DNA of 64,000 nt from Paraescarpia echinospica (GCA_020002185.1 CM034539.1:26136032-26200031); one strand, 5' to 3'. Numbered from the stretch's first letter, positions 1 through 13,900 are shown. Numbers and translations are program-made. The notes: generated by a model not told the origin, from the sequence alone.

Positions 1-674
1 CCACCAGTTAGTGATGAGTGGAGCAGACATTGCGAGTGACCACCAGTTAGTGATGAGTGGAGCAGACATTGCAAGTGACCACCAGTTAGTGATGAGTGGA
101 GCAGACATTGCGAGTGACCACCAGTTAGTGATGAGGGGAGCAGACATTGCGAGTGACCACCAGTTAGTGATGAGTGGAGCAGACATTGCGAGTGACCACC
201 AGTTAGTGATGAGTGGAGCAGACATTGCGGGTGACCACCAGTTAGTGATGAGTGGAGCAGACATTGGGAGTGACCACCAGTTAGTGATGAGGGGAGCAGA
301 CATTGTGAGTAACCACCAGTTAGTGATGAGGGGAGCAGACATTGCGAGTGACCACTAGTTGGTGATGAGGGGAGCAGACATTGCGAGTGACCACCAGTTA
401 GTGATGAGGGGAGCAGACATTGCAGTGACCACCAGTTAGTGATGAGTGGAGCAGACATTGCGAGTGACCACCAGTTAGTGATGAGTGGAGCAGAAATTGC
501 GAGTGACCACCAGTTAGTGATGAGTGGAGCAGACATTGCGAGTGACCACCAGTTAGTGATGAGTGGTGCAGACATTGCGAGTGACCACCAGTTAGTGATG
601 AGTGGAGCAGACATTGCGAGTGACCACCAGTTAGTGATGAGTAGAGCAGACATTACGAGTGACCACCAGTTAGT
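1..674. repeat. 39-bp minisatellite, about 17 copies
   Basis: Head-to-tail copies of a 39-bp unit run from the window edge to about 674, where the array passes directly into retrotransposon sequence. Units differ by single substitutions (for example gtggagc or ggggagc); one base is lost near 424, which breaks the phase. Because 39 is a multiple of three, one frame stays open as a 13-residue peptide repeat (MSGADIASDHQLV). There is no signal peptide or non-repeat coding flank, so I take the open frame to be a by-product of the period. The left end of the array lies outside the window. Confidence 0.93.
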
Positions 675-675
675 G

Positions 676-2896
676 CGCTTGAAGATCAGGTTGAAGCTAA
701 AGTGGAAGCAAACAACCAGTGAGAACAGAAAGAAATTCGACAATAAAACTGCAACAACCAACAATAAAACTGCAATTCTTGTTGAAGCTACAGAACAGAT
801 ATGATGTACTACAGGACTATGACGAAACAGATAACGACATTGTTGAGAGAAAATGGCAAGAATTCGAGGTGGCCTACAAAGAAACAGCTGAAGAAGTACT
901 GGGTTACAAAAAGAGAGGACAAAACCACGGATAAGCAAAGGGTCAGGGTAGCAGACAGGGAGCTGGTAGAAGACAGGAAACAACTAAAGAACAACATAGA
1001 ACAAGCAGTCAGAAAGGATAAAGCAGAGCTTCAAGGATAAGTATAACAAAAAGGCAAAGATGTAAAGAAAAGCATGAGACAAGATAAAAGAAAGTGGGTA
1101 GACAACCTGGCAGCAGAAGCAGAGAATGCAGTCAGGAATGGAAGGATGAAAGAAGTCTACAACATCACAAAGACGCTTAGTAACGACAAACACAAGACAG
1201 CGAAGGCAGCTTAGTAACGACAAACACAAGACAGCGAAGGCAGTAAAAGATAAATCTGGAAACCTAATAACTGAAGGACCAGCCAGACAGGCAAGATGTA
1301 AGGAGCATTTTGAAGAAGTCCTTAATAGACCTATGCCCGATAGCCCCGTTATAGATATTGAATTAGATCCAATCATAGATGAAATCAGCCCAGACTCCAT
1401 AATAAAAACAGAGATTTGAGCAGCACTGAGAAAGCTAAAGAATGGGAAAGACGGAGGTAAAGATGACATTACAGCAGAATTGTTGAAAGCAGACATGACA
1501 ACAACAGAGAATTGGCTTCTAAGCTTATTCAAAACTATTTGGGAACAAGAAAAAGTACCAAAGATGTGGAAACAGGGACTGACTGTTAAAATACCAAAGA
1601 AAGGTAACCTTACAGAGTGGAAATTGGAGAGGAATTACTCTAACGTCTGTCCCCAGTAAAGTGTTCAGAAGAGTGATAATAGACAGAATAAGAGATGGAA
1701 TTGACAACAAGTTGAGAGATGAACAAGCAGGCTTCAGAAGAGGAAGAAGCACAGTTGAGCAGATATTCATCCTTCGAAACATAATAGAACAGGTAGTGGA
1801 ATGGCAAGCAAAGCTATATGTAACTTTTGTAGAATTCGAAAAGGCATTTGACTCCGTGCACCAAGAGAGCCTTTGGGAAATCATGGCGAGCTACAGAATC
1901 CCACACAAGATAATCAGAATAGTCCAGATTTTGTACGAGGGCAGTGAATGTGCAGTGTCAGATGAAGGTGAACAATCTGAGTGGTTCAAGGTAAAAACTG
2001 GAGTTAAGCAAGGAGACGTAATATCCGGATTTCTTTTCTTGATGGTAATCGACTGGATAATGAGGAAAACACCTGAAGGAACACAAGAATAAGATGGAGA
2101 TTCATGTCAAAACTTGAGGACTTGGACTTCGCAGATGACATTGCGCTTATGTCACATGCAAGCAAAGGCAACAAAGATGAATGCATTTGCATCAAAAATC
2201 GGCCTAAAAATCAATAAAAACAAAGTATAAACGAAGAATAAACAGCAAATGCAACGACAGAATACAGATTGATGACCAACAACTAAATGAGTAGAGAAGT
2301 ATACATACCTAGGCACAAACGTCAGCAAGCAAGGAGGGGGTGATGATATTATCAACAGAATACGAAAAGCAAGGACATCATTCATGAAACTCAAGCCAAT
2401 ATATGTATACACATTAAAAATTAAACTCAGATATACAATACTCTGGTCAAATCAGTGTTACTGTATGGATGTGAAACATAGAAAGTAAACAAGAGACAAC
2501 AAAAAACTTGACCTTTTCCAATTCAACTGTCTCAGAAGAATATTGAAAATTAGATGGCCAGTAGTAATTTCGAACAAAGACATTGAGAATGTACCTAACA
2601 GCAGAAGAGAAGATCAGCACAGAAGTACAGAGAAGAAGGTGGAATTGGATTGGGCACGTGCTAAGAAAGAAGGACCACAACCACTGCCTGACAGCACTGA
2701 CTTGGACGCTGGAAGGAACAAGAAAAGTTGGTTGGCCAAAAACAACGTGGAGAACCACAGTGGAAAAAGAACGAAAAGAACTGGGCTGGGCAACTTGGTG
2801 CAAAGCAAGACACATAGCAGTTGACAGGGCGAGATGACGGAGTCGCACAGCAGCCTTATGGGTCACGAGGCCCAAAGAGGAAAGGTAAGGTAAGGT
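676..2896 (+). mobile_element. Decayed non-LTR retrotransposon, RTE-like
   Basis: The plus strand reads, in broken frames, like the second half of a non-LTR retrotransposon ORF2. A lysine-rich linker between endonuclease and RT lies near 800-1250. Reverse transcriptase motifs follow at 1661-2092, with AGFRRGRSTVEQI, then FEKAFDSVHQESLW, then TGVKQGDVISGFLFL. The catalytic YADD region is displaced into another frame near 2115-2150 (LDFADDIA-like). The C-terminal region RRRWNWIGHVLRKKDHN is at 2583-2837 and is typical of RTE/Craft-type proteins. The element ends in a short ggtaa repeat tail at about 2883-2898. Stops and frameshifts are spread throughout and the endonuclease is missing, so it is 5'-truncated and dead. 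Assignment to the RTE group is by motif recognition only. Confidence 0.85.
1175..1242. repeat. 34-bp exact direct duplication
   Basis: Positions 1175-1208 are repeated immediately at 1209-1242, inside the RT linker region of the decayed retrotransposon. The duplication shifts the reading frame and is a secondary lesion. Confidence 0.9.
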
Positions 2897-3560
2897 AATG
2901 GTTTTTGAGATTAAGGAAAGTTAGCTTGAACTGATTCTCAGGCATGAATGAAATGAGTTAATATTTTGTCTAACGACTTAACCAAAACAACATATAAAAG
3001 TTACACTAACAAGCTGGTATGCCGCAGTGTATAACGTAGTAACATTCATAGTTTTTGGAAAAATTAAATAATGAGACAAGTGAAAACAATTGAACTGACA
3101 AGGCACCAACAATACCACAGCATCAACAAAGACATAATATTGCATGGAATTGCTTCTTTGTACTTTGTACCCAATCATTCAAGTCAAGAAAACTCAAAGC
3201 GCATAAATTCAACGCATCATGGTAGGCTGACCTGGGGCCGATCACGGAGTTTGCTGTAGCGGTTGGAGATCAAGGCTGTCAGACCGCCTTGGGTCAATAT
3301 TTTACTCATATCCAATGGCTTCTGGGGCATTTCTGTTGAACACAATAGTCACTGTCATGACACAAGGTATTAAATAGTCACTGTCATGACACAAGGTATT
3401 AAACAGCTAAAAACAAGACATATTTAAACCGATCTGTTCAAATATATACTGCTATGATGGTTCATGATATATTTACACAACTATCTTAATTATTTAAAAA
3501 TACAATTGTATGAATGTTACAAGTATTTTTACAATGTGGAACATCATTATTGTTACTCCA
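2897..3560. other. Intergenic, no gene seen
   Basis: No coding signal on either strand. It contains a 29-bp direct duplication (3344-3372 and 3373-3401, unit beginning aatagtcactgtcatgac). The rest is AT-rich unique-looking sequence. It lies downstream of the visible end of SYNRG on the minus strand, so it could be 3' intron or 3' UTR of that gene. Confidence 0.6.
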
Positions 3561-3670
3561 AGGTGGCTGCATTACGGAGGTGGCTGTATTACAGAGGTGG
3601 CTGTATTACAGAGATGGCTGTATTACTGAGGTGACTGTATTACAGAGGTGGCTGTATTACTGAGGTGACC
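3561..3670. repeat. 17-bp minisatellite, about 6.4 copies
   Basis: Units of aggtggctgtattacag follow each other with one- or two-base changes. The array overlaps the last codons of the open frame that extends the final SYNRG exon, which suggests those codons (residues after about 3800 on the minus strand) are not true coding sequence. Confidence 0.9.
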
Positions 3671-4991
3671 ATAAAGGTTTGACTGCATTTTTTAAATGTA
3701 TAAAGTGCTGTTAACTGTATCGAACGTAGTGCAATATAAAATAAATATTTATAATTATTATTATAAAAGAAAGGCCAACCATTATCGTTGTGATGCGATT
3801 TGGGAAACAACCCAGGAGCACAGCTATCCTCTTCTTTCAATGTCATGCTCTCTACACTCTCCTTGTCCGCAACGTCAACATTTGATGACGAGTCACCAAG
3901 TGTTATCTCTACCTTCTGCGAAGTGTCAGCTGTGGCAATGTCAAAACTCGATACCGATTGGTTATCTCCACTCGCTGAACTATCTGTCTTCGAACTCGGA
4001 TACGCCTTGAAATCTAAGCTCTTCATTGATTGGACATCATCTACGATGGCCCCTGATTGGCCGCCCCAACCGGTGAAATCGTGACTACTTGATGTCTTCA
4101 TTCCAGAGAAACTGGAGGATTCTGAACTTGGATGTTTTGCAAACTCAGTGAAATCATCGAACGCATCAACATAACCGAGTGTAGAGATGCTACCACCGAC
4201 GCCACCTACATCGACACCACTGCTGTGGAAAGTGCCAAAGTCGTCAAAATCTTTTTCATTGTCATCATCGGGCGGGAAATCAGGAGGTTGGGTGTCTAGG
4301 GGGGAGATCCCCAACCCTAAGGGAGCACTTCCCCCGATCACGTTCCTCGTGAAGTAGCTCCTGGCGGGAATCCGAGGCTTGGTGCTGACCTTGCTCATTA
4401 TGGTCTTAGCGAGTTCTTCCTCATGGTCTACGGTCTCTTCCGTCATGGTGTCTTCCATCTGAAGACCATCTCCCCACCTAATACAAGTCTCCGTTTCCGT
4501 TCCTGAGTTCCGCGTACTTTGTAAAGATGCGGCATCCGACGATTCAATTTTTGCAGGAGACGCTGCTTTAAAATCGTCCCATCCGTCGTTATCAACAGCG
4601 ACATCATCACGAGAAAACTCTATTATCCCAACTGTACTTCCTAATGAGGAACCCCCCTGTTTTTGATCCACACCCCCAAGGGGTTCCAAACGCACTGTTG
4701 GCTCAATCGGTTCCGATTTAAACAAATCCGGATTTGTAACGAGTGATGCCGATTCCTTTTGATCAGCAGCTCGGTTTTGGGACCGGGCTGCCAGGAAATT
4801 CGTGAAACCTTCAGTCACAGTGTCATCAGTGGGATTTGACACCATGGGATCGGAGGAGTTTGTCACAAATATTTCTCCTGTGCTCTTAGACTCAGAGTGG
4901 TCATCAAATGCATTGTCAAAGTCGGCAAAGCCAGAGCTAGGTTTTGCATCTTGTGGTGTGTCAGTGCTGACATCTAGTGGCTCGGGCACTC
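3640..4991 (-). CDS. SYNRG: SYNRG large 3' exon with DFxDF cluster
   Basis: Acceptor aactattgtttcag, phase 1. Encodes an acidic, Ser/Thr-rich region with at least four AP-1 ear motifs: SGFADFDNAFDD, NDGWDDFKAA, DFDDFGTF and DAFDDFTEF. The frame stays open to a stop at 3640, but the last 50-60 codons (after GLFPKSHHNDNG) are low-complexity and enter a 17-bp minisatellite. I infer that the true exon ends near 3800-3840 at a donor I cannot identify, or that the protein has an unusual tail. The upstream part is certain. Confidence 0.85.
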
Positions 4992-7900
4992 CTGAAACAA
5001 TAGTTGTTTTTTTTAATTCATATTTCTTCGCTAAAATTTTAGCATAAAAAATTGTTGAACACCCTACCAGGCTTAACAATTACAACATAATATTTTCTTA
5101 TGTTAGTTTATTATAACATAGACATTATTTTTTTGGGTGGTTAGTGAAACAATGGGCAGAACATTTTACTAATGGTACAATTTATAATGTAATAGCTACA
5201 TTGTCTCAATCGCAGTAATACTTTTGAAGAGATTAACTGCAGCATTAGTTCAGAATGTGACATTTATTTGACGTACTTACCTAACACTTGCGGAGTAATT
5301 CCCAGGGAGGCAGTGAACGCTGCATATTTATCTTCTGGACCAATCAAATCTGTTGCACTGGCCGTCTTTGTTACAGAGCTGTCAACAAAATAATTAGCAA
5401 TAAAAGGAACTGAAACAACATAATGACATCTTACTACAGTGTATAATCGAGCTAGAGTATGTTTGAATGTATCTTATGTTACTTTGCCTAGTATCTTGAA
5501 TGTCAAACATTCAGGGATTCGTACACAACTACACGAAGGTTCCGTAATGCTTCTATTTTTTTCTAATTCTCCATGGTTTGATTTCATACCAGATGTTGGA
5601 CTTTTGTTTGCAAAACTATGAATATTTTCTACAATTGTTGAAAGCTACATAAACCAGCGTTCACAATTCTGTAATTTGAGTTGAACCACAAACTTTAGAA
5701 AGTTGACGTTTAAGGATCTCTGGTTTCTAACAGATGGTGCAAACAAAGGTTATGAATTAGCAAGAGCCTGGTGGCTAGTGTGCAGAACTGCCATTTGGGA
5801 GACACACATTCAAAACTAACTGGGTGCAGCTGATAGGTTATTTCAGTTCACACTAAATGAGTACCCCATTCTTGCAGCTGGACTGGACTGACCTGCAAAT
5901 ATGGCTGCAATATATTAGCTTTGTATAACAAATGTAAATTCTCATCCACCAAAAAAATTGGTTTACGTACAAATTCAGGGGACATGAAAAGCTAACTTTT
6001 TAAACATCAAAATTTCTGTCGCACAAAACTACTGTCATAAAATGTGGAAAAACTACACATGCACATCACGTTAAAACATGATTCATTATTGATAATATAA
6101 ACTGTATAAAAATATAAACCAACGTCTCATACACTATCTTCCTATTTACCTTTTAGCAGTATTTTCAGGAGCATGCACTGCAAAGTTTCCAAATGATTCT
6201 ACAAGGAAATGACGGATTCAGCAGATTAAATGTTCTAGTCAACAAACAATAGCAATAAATACACCAAAAACATCACACAACTTCTACTTTGTGATTATTT
6301 CTGACAACACTATAATTACACATTGATCACTAATGTTTCATAACACTCGGAATCAAAAACCCATCTAACCAGTGACAGCCACTTGTATACACTTACATGA
6401 TTTTCACCCATATGTTTTGTATAGTGTGCAACATAAGAACAGGTACAAAATACAGGAAGAACAAATATTTCTATGCATTCTATTATGTCTTCATGTGACT
6501 GATCTTTTTAAGGTAAGAACATTGTAATAAGATGGGTTCACCTCCCACTGTATTTCTAACCAGTGAACAAATTTAATTTTTCTACAGACAGTATTTTAGT
6601 ACTACCTCCATGGTAATAAGCATGCATGCATGCATAGTTGTTGACTCATGATACATCAAAACTGTGAAAGACAAGTGGCCAATGAAACAGAGCTTGGTGA
6701 ATAGATGCATGCACAAACAAAATACATACGGTTTGGTAATAATAAATTAATAAATAGTCCGAAGATTCTGCCGAACCCAAATAACAAATCTGTATAAACA
6801 AACTATCATGTCGGAGTTCACCGTAGACAGGTTAGATTTTTATGAATTAATTCAGAAACGAAACAATCAAATTAAGGATGGACCTTTACAAGTATTTAAA
6901 ATAATAAAACAGATAACTAAACAGAACCTCACCTGTCATAGGTGCAGCACACTGAAAATCGGCAAAGTCGTTCTCCTCCACACCAGATGGCGCCTCAGTC
7001 ACACCCATGGACAGCACACTAGGCGGCACCACTGTCTGTGTCGACAGGTCACCACCACTTGGCTTCTCTGGCACTGATGCCACATTCACTAACGGCGCCG
7101 CTGGTGGAATGGGTTCTTGTTGGTCACCAGGGGGAGCTGGTTGTCCCTGCGGAGGTATGGAGTCGGGGGTAGGGGGCGGGGGGACTGGTTGTCCCAAGTA
7201 TGGGACTGGTGCCTGGGGACACCGGTGGAGGATGTCCAATGTCGCTACACTTAGATTGTTCTACAAGAGAAGATACAATAGGATCGTATTTTTATACTTA
7301 CAGCAGAACATTTCGTATGTATATCAGCACCTTCTGCACACAAAATCAAACTAATCATGTTCATAGTATATAAGTACTTGTAATTTATAAAACAACTTCT
7401 AGTTATGAAAACCATTGGGTTTACTGAATGTTACACTTTCAGAAATTAATGTCTGCCCTTCATAATAATAATAATGATGTAAATATGGATATATGTTAGT
7501 TGCACAAACGACATGAGTGCCAGGTGACTTGTATAAGTGACAGATGTCATATGTGAGTGACAGGTGACAAATATAAATGACTGATGTCATGTATGATTAT
7601 CAAGCAGATTTGTGACAGGTGACAAGTCTGTGTGACAGGTGATGTATATTAATAACAAATGACTTGTGAGACAACGCTGACAGGTGACATATATCGATGA
7701 CAGATGACATGTGTGAGTGACAGGTGACATGTATTAATGACTGGTGAAATATGAATGTCAGGCAGAACTCGTGACAGGTGAGTGACATGTATGAGTAACA
7801 GATGACAACTCCAAGTGACAGGCTGCGGGCCAGGTGCCCCACCTGTGCTATAGCAACCATGGCTAGGATGAGGTACAACTCGTCTGTCTGTAGTTCGCCT

Positions 7901-10900
7901 GGCGTGTGTCTGTTGCACAGGTTCCAGATGTGTCCGAGAGTCTCGCGAGGCAGTCCACTCTTTATGAGGATCGTGTACACAACGTTGATGTCAATCTCCC
8001 CCTCTCTGTCAGACACAAAGCAGAAAGTGATCACAAAATGCTTCATTACAGTATTTATATAATTAAAAAGTGATCTTACCAGGGCATTTGGGTGGAGATC
8101 CTAAAAATAATTAAATTATCAGCTGTCCGAAAACATATTGTACAAAAAAGTTGATGTCCATATAGTCATTATGTATTACTGCATTTGGACACATCAAAAT
8201 AATAGGTGTCCAAAACATGCAGTCACTATGTACTAGTGTATTTGGACACATCAAAATAATAGGTGTCCAAAACATGCAGTCACTATGTACTAGTGTATTT
8301 GGACACATCAGACTAATAGGTGTCCAAAACATGCAGTCACTATGTACTAGTGTATTTGGACACATCAAAATAATTGGTGTCCAAAACATGCAGTCACTAT
8401 GTACCAGTGTATTTGGACACATCAAAATAATAGGTGTCCAAAACATGCAGTCACTATGTACTAGTGTATTTGGACACATCAAAATAATAGGTGTCCAAAA
8501 CATGCAGTCACTATGTACTAGTGTATTTGGACACATCAAAATAATAGGTGTCCAAAACATGCAGTCACTATGTACCAGTGTATTTGGACACATCAAAATA
8601 ATAGGTGTCCAAAACATGCAGTCACTATGTACTAGTGTATTTGGACACATCAGAATAATAGGTGTCCAAAACATGCAGTCACTATGTACTAATGTATTTG
8701 GACACATCAAAATAATAGGTGTCCAAAACATGCAGTCACTATGTACCAGTGTATTTGGACACATCAAAATAATAGGTGTCCAAAACATGCAGTCACTATG
8801 TACCAGTGTATTTGGACACATCAAAATAATGGGTGTCCAAAACATGCAGTCACTATGTACTAGTGTATTTGGACACATCAGAATAATAGGTGTCCAAAAC
8901 ATGCAGTCACTATGTACTAATGTATTTGGACACATCAGAATACTAGGTGCCCAAAACATGCAGTCACTATGTACCAGTGTATTTGGACACATCAAAATAA
9001 TATGTATCCGAAACATGCAGTCACTATGTACCAGTGTATTTGGACACATCAAAATAATAGGTGTCCGAAACATAGTCACTATGTACTAGTATATTTGGAC
9101 ACATCAAAATAATAGGTGTCCAAAACATGCAGTCACTATGTACTAGTGTATTTGGACACATCAAAATAATAGGTGTCCAAAACATGCAGTCACTATGTAC
9201 TATTGTATATGGACATATAAAAAAAATAGGTGTCCAAAACATGCAGTCACTATGTACTAATGTATTTGGACACATCAAAATAATAGGTGTCCAAAACATA
9301 CAGTCACTATGTACCAGTGTATTTGGACACATCAAAAAAATATGTGTCCAAAACATAGTCACTATGTACTAGTGTATTTGGACATATCAAAAAAATATGT
9401 GTCCAAAACATAGTCACTATGTACTAGTGTATTTGGACATATCAAAAAAATATGTGTCCAAAACATAGTCACTATGTACTAGTGTATTTGGACACATCAA
9501 AATAATATGTATCCGAAACATGCAGTCACTATGTACCAGTGTATTTGGACACATCAAAATAATAGGTGTCCGAAACATAGTCACTATGTACTAGTATATT
9601 TGGACACATCAAAATAATAGGTGTCCAAAACATGCAGTCACTATGTACTAGTGTATTTGGACACATCAAAATAATAGGTGTCCAAAACATGCAGTCACTA
9701 TGTACTATTGTATATGGACATATACAAAAAATAGGTGTCCAAAACATGCAGTCACTATGTACTAATGTATTTGGACACATCAAAATAATAGGTGTCCAAA
9801 ACATACAGTCACTATGTACCAGTGTATTTGGACACATCAAAAAAATATGTGTCCAAAACATAGTCACTATGTACTAGTGTATTTGGACATATCAAAAAAA
9901 TATGTGTCCAAAACATAGTCACTATGTACTAGTGTATTTGGACATATCAAAAAAATAGGTGTCCAAAACATAGTCACTATGTACTAGTGTATTTGGACAT
10001 ATCAAAAAAATAGGTGTCCAAAACATAGTCACTATGTACTAGTGTATTTGGACATATCAAAAAAATATGTGTCCAAAACATAGTCACTATGTACTAGTGT
10101 ATTTGGACATATAAAAAAAATAGGTGTCCAAAACATAGTCACTATGTACTAGTGTATTTGGACATATCAAAAAAATAGGTGTCCAAAACATAGTCACTAT
10201 GTACTAGTGTATTTGGACATATCAAAAAAATAGGTGTCCAAAACATAGTCACTATGTACTAGTGTATTTGGACATATCAAAAAAATAGGTGTCCGAAACA
10301 TAGTCACTATGTACTAGTATATTTGGACACATCAAAATAATAGGTGTCCAAAACATGCAGTCACTATGTACTAGTGTATTTGGACACATCAAAATAATAG
10401 GTGTCCAAAACATGCAGTCACTATGTACTATTGTATATGGACATATAAAAAAAATAGGTGTCCAAAACATGCAGTCACTATGTACTAATGTATTTGGACA
10501 CATCAAAATAATAGGTGTCCAAAACATACAGTCACTATGTACCAGTGTATTTGGACACATCAAAAAAATATGTGTCCAAAACATAGTCACTATGTACTAG
10601 TGTATTTGGACATATCAAAAAAATATGTGTCCAAAACATAGTCACTATGTACTAGTGTATTTGGACATATCAAAAAAATAGGTGTCCAAAACATAGTCAC
10701 TATGTACTAGTGTATTTGGACATATCAAAAAAATAGGTGTCCAAAACATAGTCACTATGTACTAGTGTATTTGGACATATCAAAAAAATAGGTGTCCAAA
10801 ACATAGTCACTATGTACTAGTGTATTTGGACATATCAAAAAAATAGGTGTCCAAAACATAGTCACTATGTACTAGTGTATTTGGACATATCAAAAAAATA

Positions 10901-13900
10901 GGTGTCCAAAACATAGTCACTATGTACTAGTGTATTTGGACATATCAAAAAAATATGTGTCCAAAACATAGTCACTATGTACTAGTGTATTTGGACATAT
11001 AAAAAAAATAGGTGTCCAAAACATAGTCACTATGTACTAGTGTATTTGGACATATCAAAAAAATAGGTGTCCAAAACATAGTCACTATGTACTAGTGTAT
11101 TTGGACATATCAAAAAAATAGGTGTCCAAAACATAGTCACTATGTACTAGTGTATTTGGACACATCAAAATAATACGTGTCCAAAACATGCAATACAGAA
11201 AAATATAACTTTTGTAGACTTTTAGGGTGTCTGAAAACAGTGTCCCAACACCTACAGTCATTACAGTCATTACGGTCATTACGGTCATTACGGTGTCCCC
11301 TTTGACAAGGTGCTCATGGTGCTCATTCTATTATTGTTTTGTGTTTTGGCAACAGCTAATGCAGCGCCCATATCGTTTTCTTTTTAGATTGAAACCATTT
11401 GCTGTGCGAGTCAATAACTGATTTTTTTCAAGTGTGGGATCTTTTACTTCCCCTGGCATAGAGACGTCATGTAGAAGAGACTAACAACTTTTAACGTCTC
11501 TCCTGAAAGACATAGGCAAAGTAGGAAAATTGGAATTGCCCAAGTTTTGAAACATTAGCAGGTGAAATCCAACCACAGTCCCTTCGATCGAAAACTAACA
11601 GAAAGAATAAGAGTGCAGCAGTAGAACATTCCAGAACATATATCTCTCACCTGACCGAGGCCTCAAGCACCTGAGTGTAGATAGTTGGCACCGGCAGTGC
11701 GCCAGTGCACCACTTTGGCACCACAAAATGTGCCCTCGACTTGGACGCTTCACCACTAGGGGGCACTGCAGGCTGTTGTGATGACAACGTTGCTTCAGCT
11801 GAAATGGAATGCATAAAAAATTGCAAATGATAAGATTCATATAGTTATTTCAAAATAATCTCCTAGACACACACAGACACACACAGACACACACACGTGC
11901 ACACACACACAACTAAACTTAGATAAACTCACGTGGTTCAGTAAAGAGTTGTGTGAGTTGTTCGGAGGCGTTCCAGTGGGCGGCATTCTGACTGCTCTGG
12001 AACGTGACAGCCACCCTCGGGGATGAGGCAGATTCATTGACAGGGCGTTTCTTCACAAAGGTGGTGGCCTTGGATGGTGCACTGAAGTCTGAGCACTGCA
12101 GCATCATAGCAAGGACCTGGTCTGTGGACAGACAGTGAGACACACATGACACCATCGAGGAATTCTGGACCATATAATTGACCTGACATAGCAAAGTGGG
12201 TATTAGTTAAGTTGCAAAATTGTGGAATGGAGTTTTGTACATCTTTGGATTCCGTAGACGATAGGCTTTAAAATGATAGCACGGGTAGAAATATCTTCAA
12301 TGAGTGTTGATTTATTGCAAGTTTTAAAACACCACAAACATACACATATACACAGAAAAAGAAGTAAAGGTAAGTTCTTATATAAGGCAGTATTCAGTCT
12401 GTAGGACTGCTCAAAGCGTTTTACACTTTACTCCTCGGCAACTTTATAACTTTGGCAGAAATGCATACCTTATAATCCCATCATTTTCCTTGACAAATAA
12501 ACCAATCTAATAAAATACTAAACGTATGATTGAACTGGGCATTGATTTTGCCCATAGCCCAATGTTTAAACTTATTCTGCATTTTGTGAAGTGCCGTGGC
12601 ACAGTGCCTAGAGCTTCGGACTCTTAATTGAGAAAATCCGTGTTCGAATCCTGTGCTGCCATTTTCCACCTTGTTCGTCCAATGTACGTTGCTGCAGTTC
12701 ATTCAGCTGTGTGAATGAGTACCTGGTTATAGACTGTGGTGGATATATGTGTACGAAGAGTCTTTGTGCAGTAATTGTATTGTGGCTGGATGCTTTCCAG
12801 AGAAGTCAAGATGGTGTTCAATTGCCAGGGAGTAAAATGTAGTGCTTTGAGCAGTCCAAAGGACTGAATACTGCGCTACATAAGAATTTACCTTTACTTT
12901 ACTGATTCACAAGAATGGAAACATATAAACCAAGCATAACACAGCATCTCATCTACCTTTCTTTTCGCCGACAGCTGCATCAGCGGTATCCACTGTTTGT
13001 GGGGTGTCTTGTGACTTAGGGTGACTGTCCAATGTCCCAAGGGTGTCTTGTGACTTAGGGTGACTTTCCATTGTACCAAACCCACTCATGCCCAGGGAAA
13101 GGCTAGTTGTTACTTGTGAAGGAACAGGGTTGGACGCCATAGGTGTCATGTGACTGCCATGTGACAATGTTGGCCCTGTCTTGAAATCGCCAAAGCCGTC
13201 ATCTGTGGGCGAGACTGCTGGAAAATAAAAACCAACAATATAATGTATCAATTTATATTAAACAAACTTTTAAAAGAGATGTGTAAAAATACATCGAATA
13301 TTGAGGCATCAATATAATAGATATAACGATCAACTACTATTGATGGTAAACTGAACTATCAATACTAACGATATATTTGCCAAAACAAACCATCAGGGCT
13401 ACACAACATAATTTTTTACTTACCAAATGTCCATAACAATCTTTGACAATATCGGTGTCACACATTGATTCATCAATTAGATTCAACAACTTCCAAGCCA
13501 CTCGATGGCACCTCCCATGACTTATGGTTTGAGACTGCATTTCCCGGATAATCACCACTCGCAGATACTACTGCGATACTATTACTGTACAATCGCAATA
13601 GTATTTCAATAGTATCACAATACTACCACCACAGTTAAACTACTATATTCGTTCTATTATGTGTACATTTTTAGCAGTGTCTGTCACTGTGACAGTGATC
13701 TCCAAGGCCAACCTCGACTGTTGAATCCATCACTGTAATTTAATATCTGCCAATTAGGGAGTATAACATTATGTAATGTTCTTCCCTTGTTGTTCTCATT
13801 ATGCCATTATATATGATTTGTCTTAGTTTTATTTATATCTGTATGTACTGTAACGAGTTCAATAAATTTGATTTCATTTCATTTGAATGCCACATCAGAT

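Noticed and set aside
36..674. Protein-coding repeat gene (MSGADIASDHQLV repeats)
   Set aside because: Only the period keeps it open; there is no non-repetitive coding flank, and a one-base loss near 424 breaks the frame.
4802..5047. Plus-strand 81-codon frame
   Set aside because: Antisense to the SYNRG 3' exon; Ser/Val composition mirrors the acidic Ser-rich sense protein.
8111..9089. Open frames of 322 and 290 codons on opposite strands
   Set aside because: Both are products of the 57-bp period, a multiple of three, in the minisatellite; they break where 55-bp units begin.
8165..11190. Hammerhead ribozyme satellite
   Set aside because: The unit lacks the ctgatga and gaaa core pair, although it has an inverted gtgtccaaa/tttggacac pair.
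8103..11238. CRISPR-like array of regular repeats
   Set aside because: There are no unique spacers; the whole unit repeats, and the context is a eukaryotic intron.
12590..12662. Functional tRNA gene
   Set aside because: A and B boxes are present, but the acceptor stem does not pair and a SINE body and tail follow.
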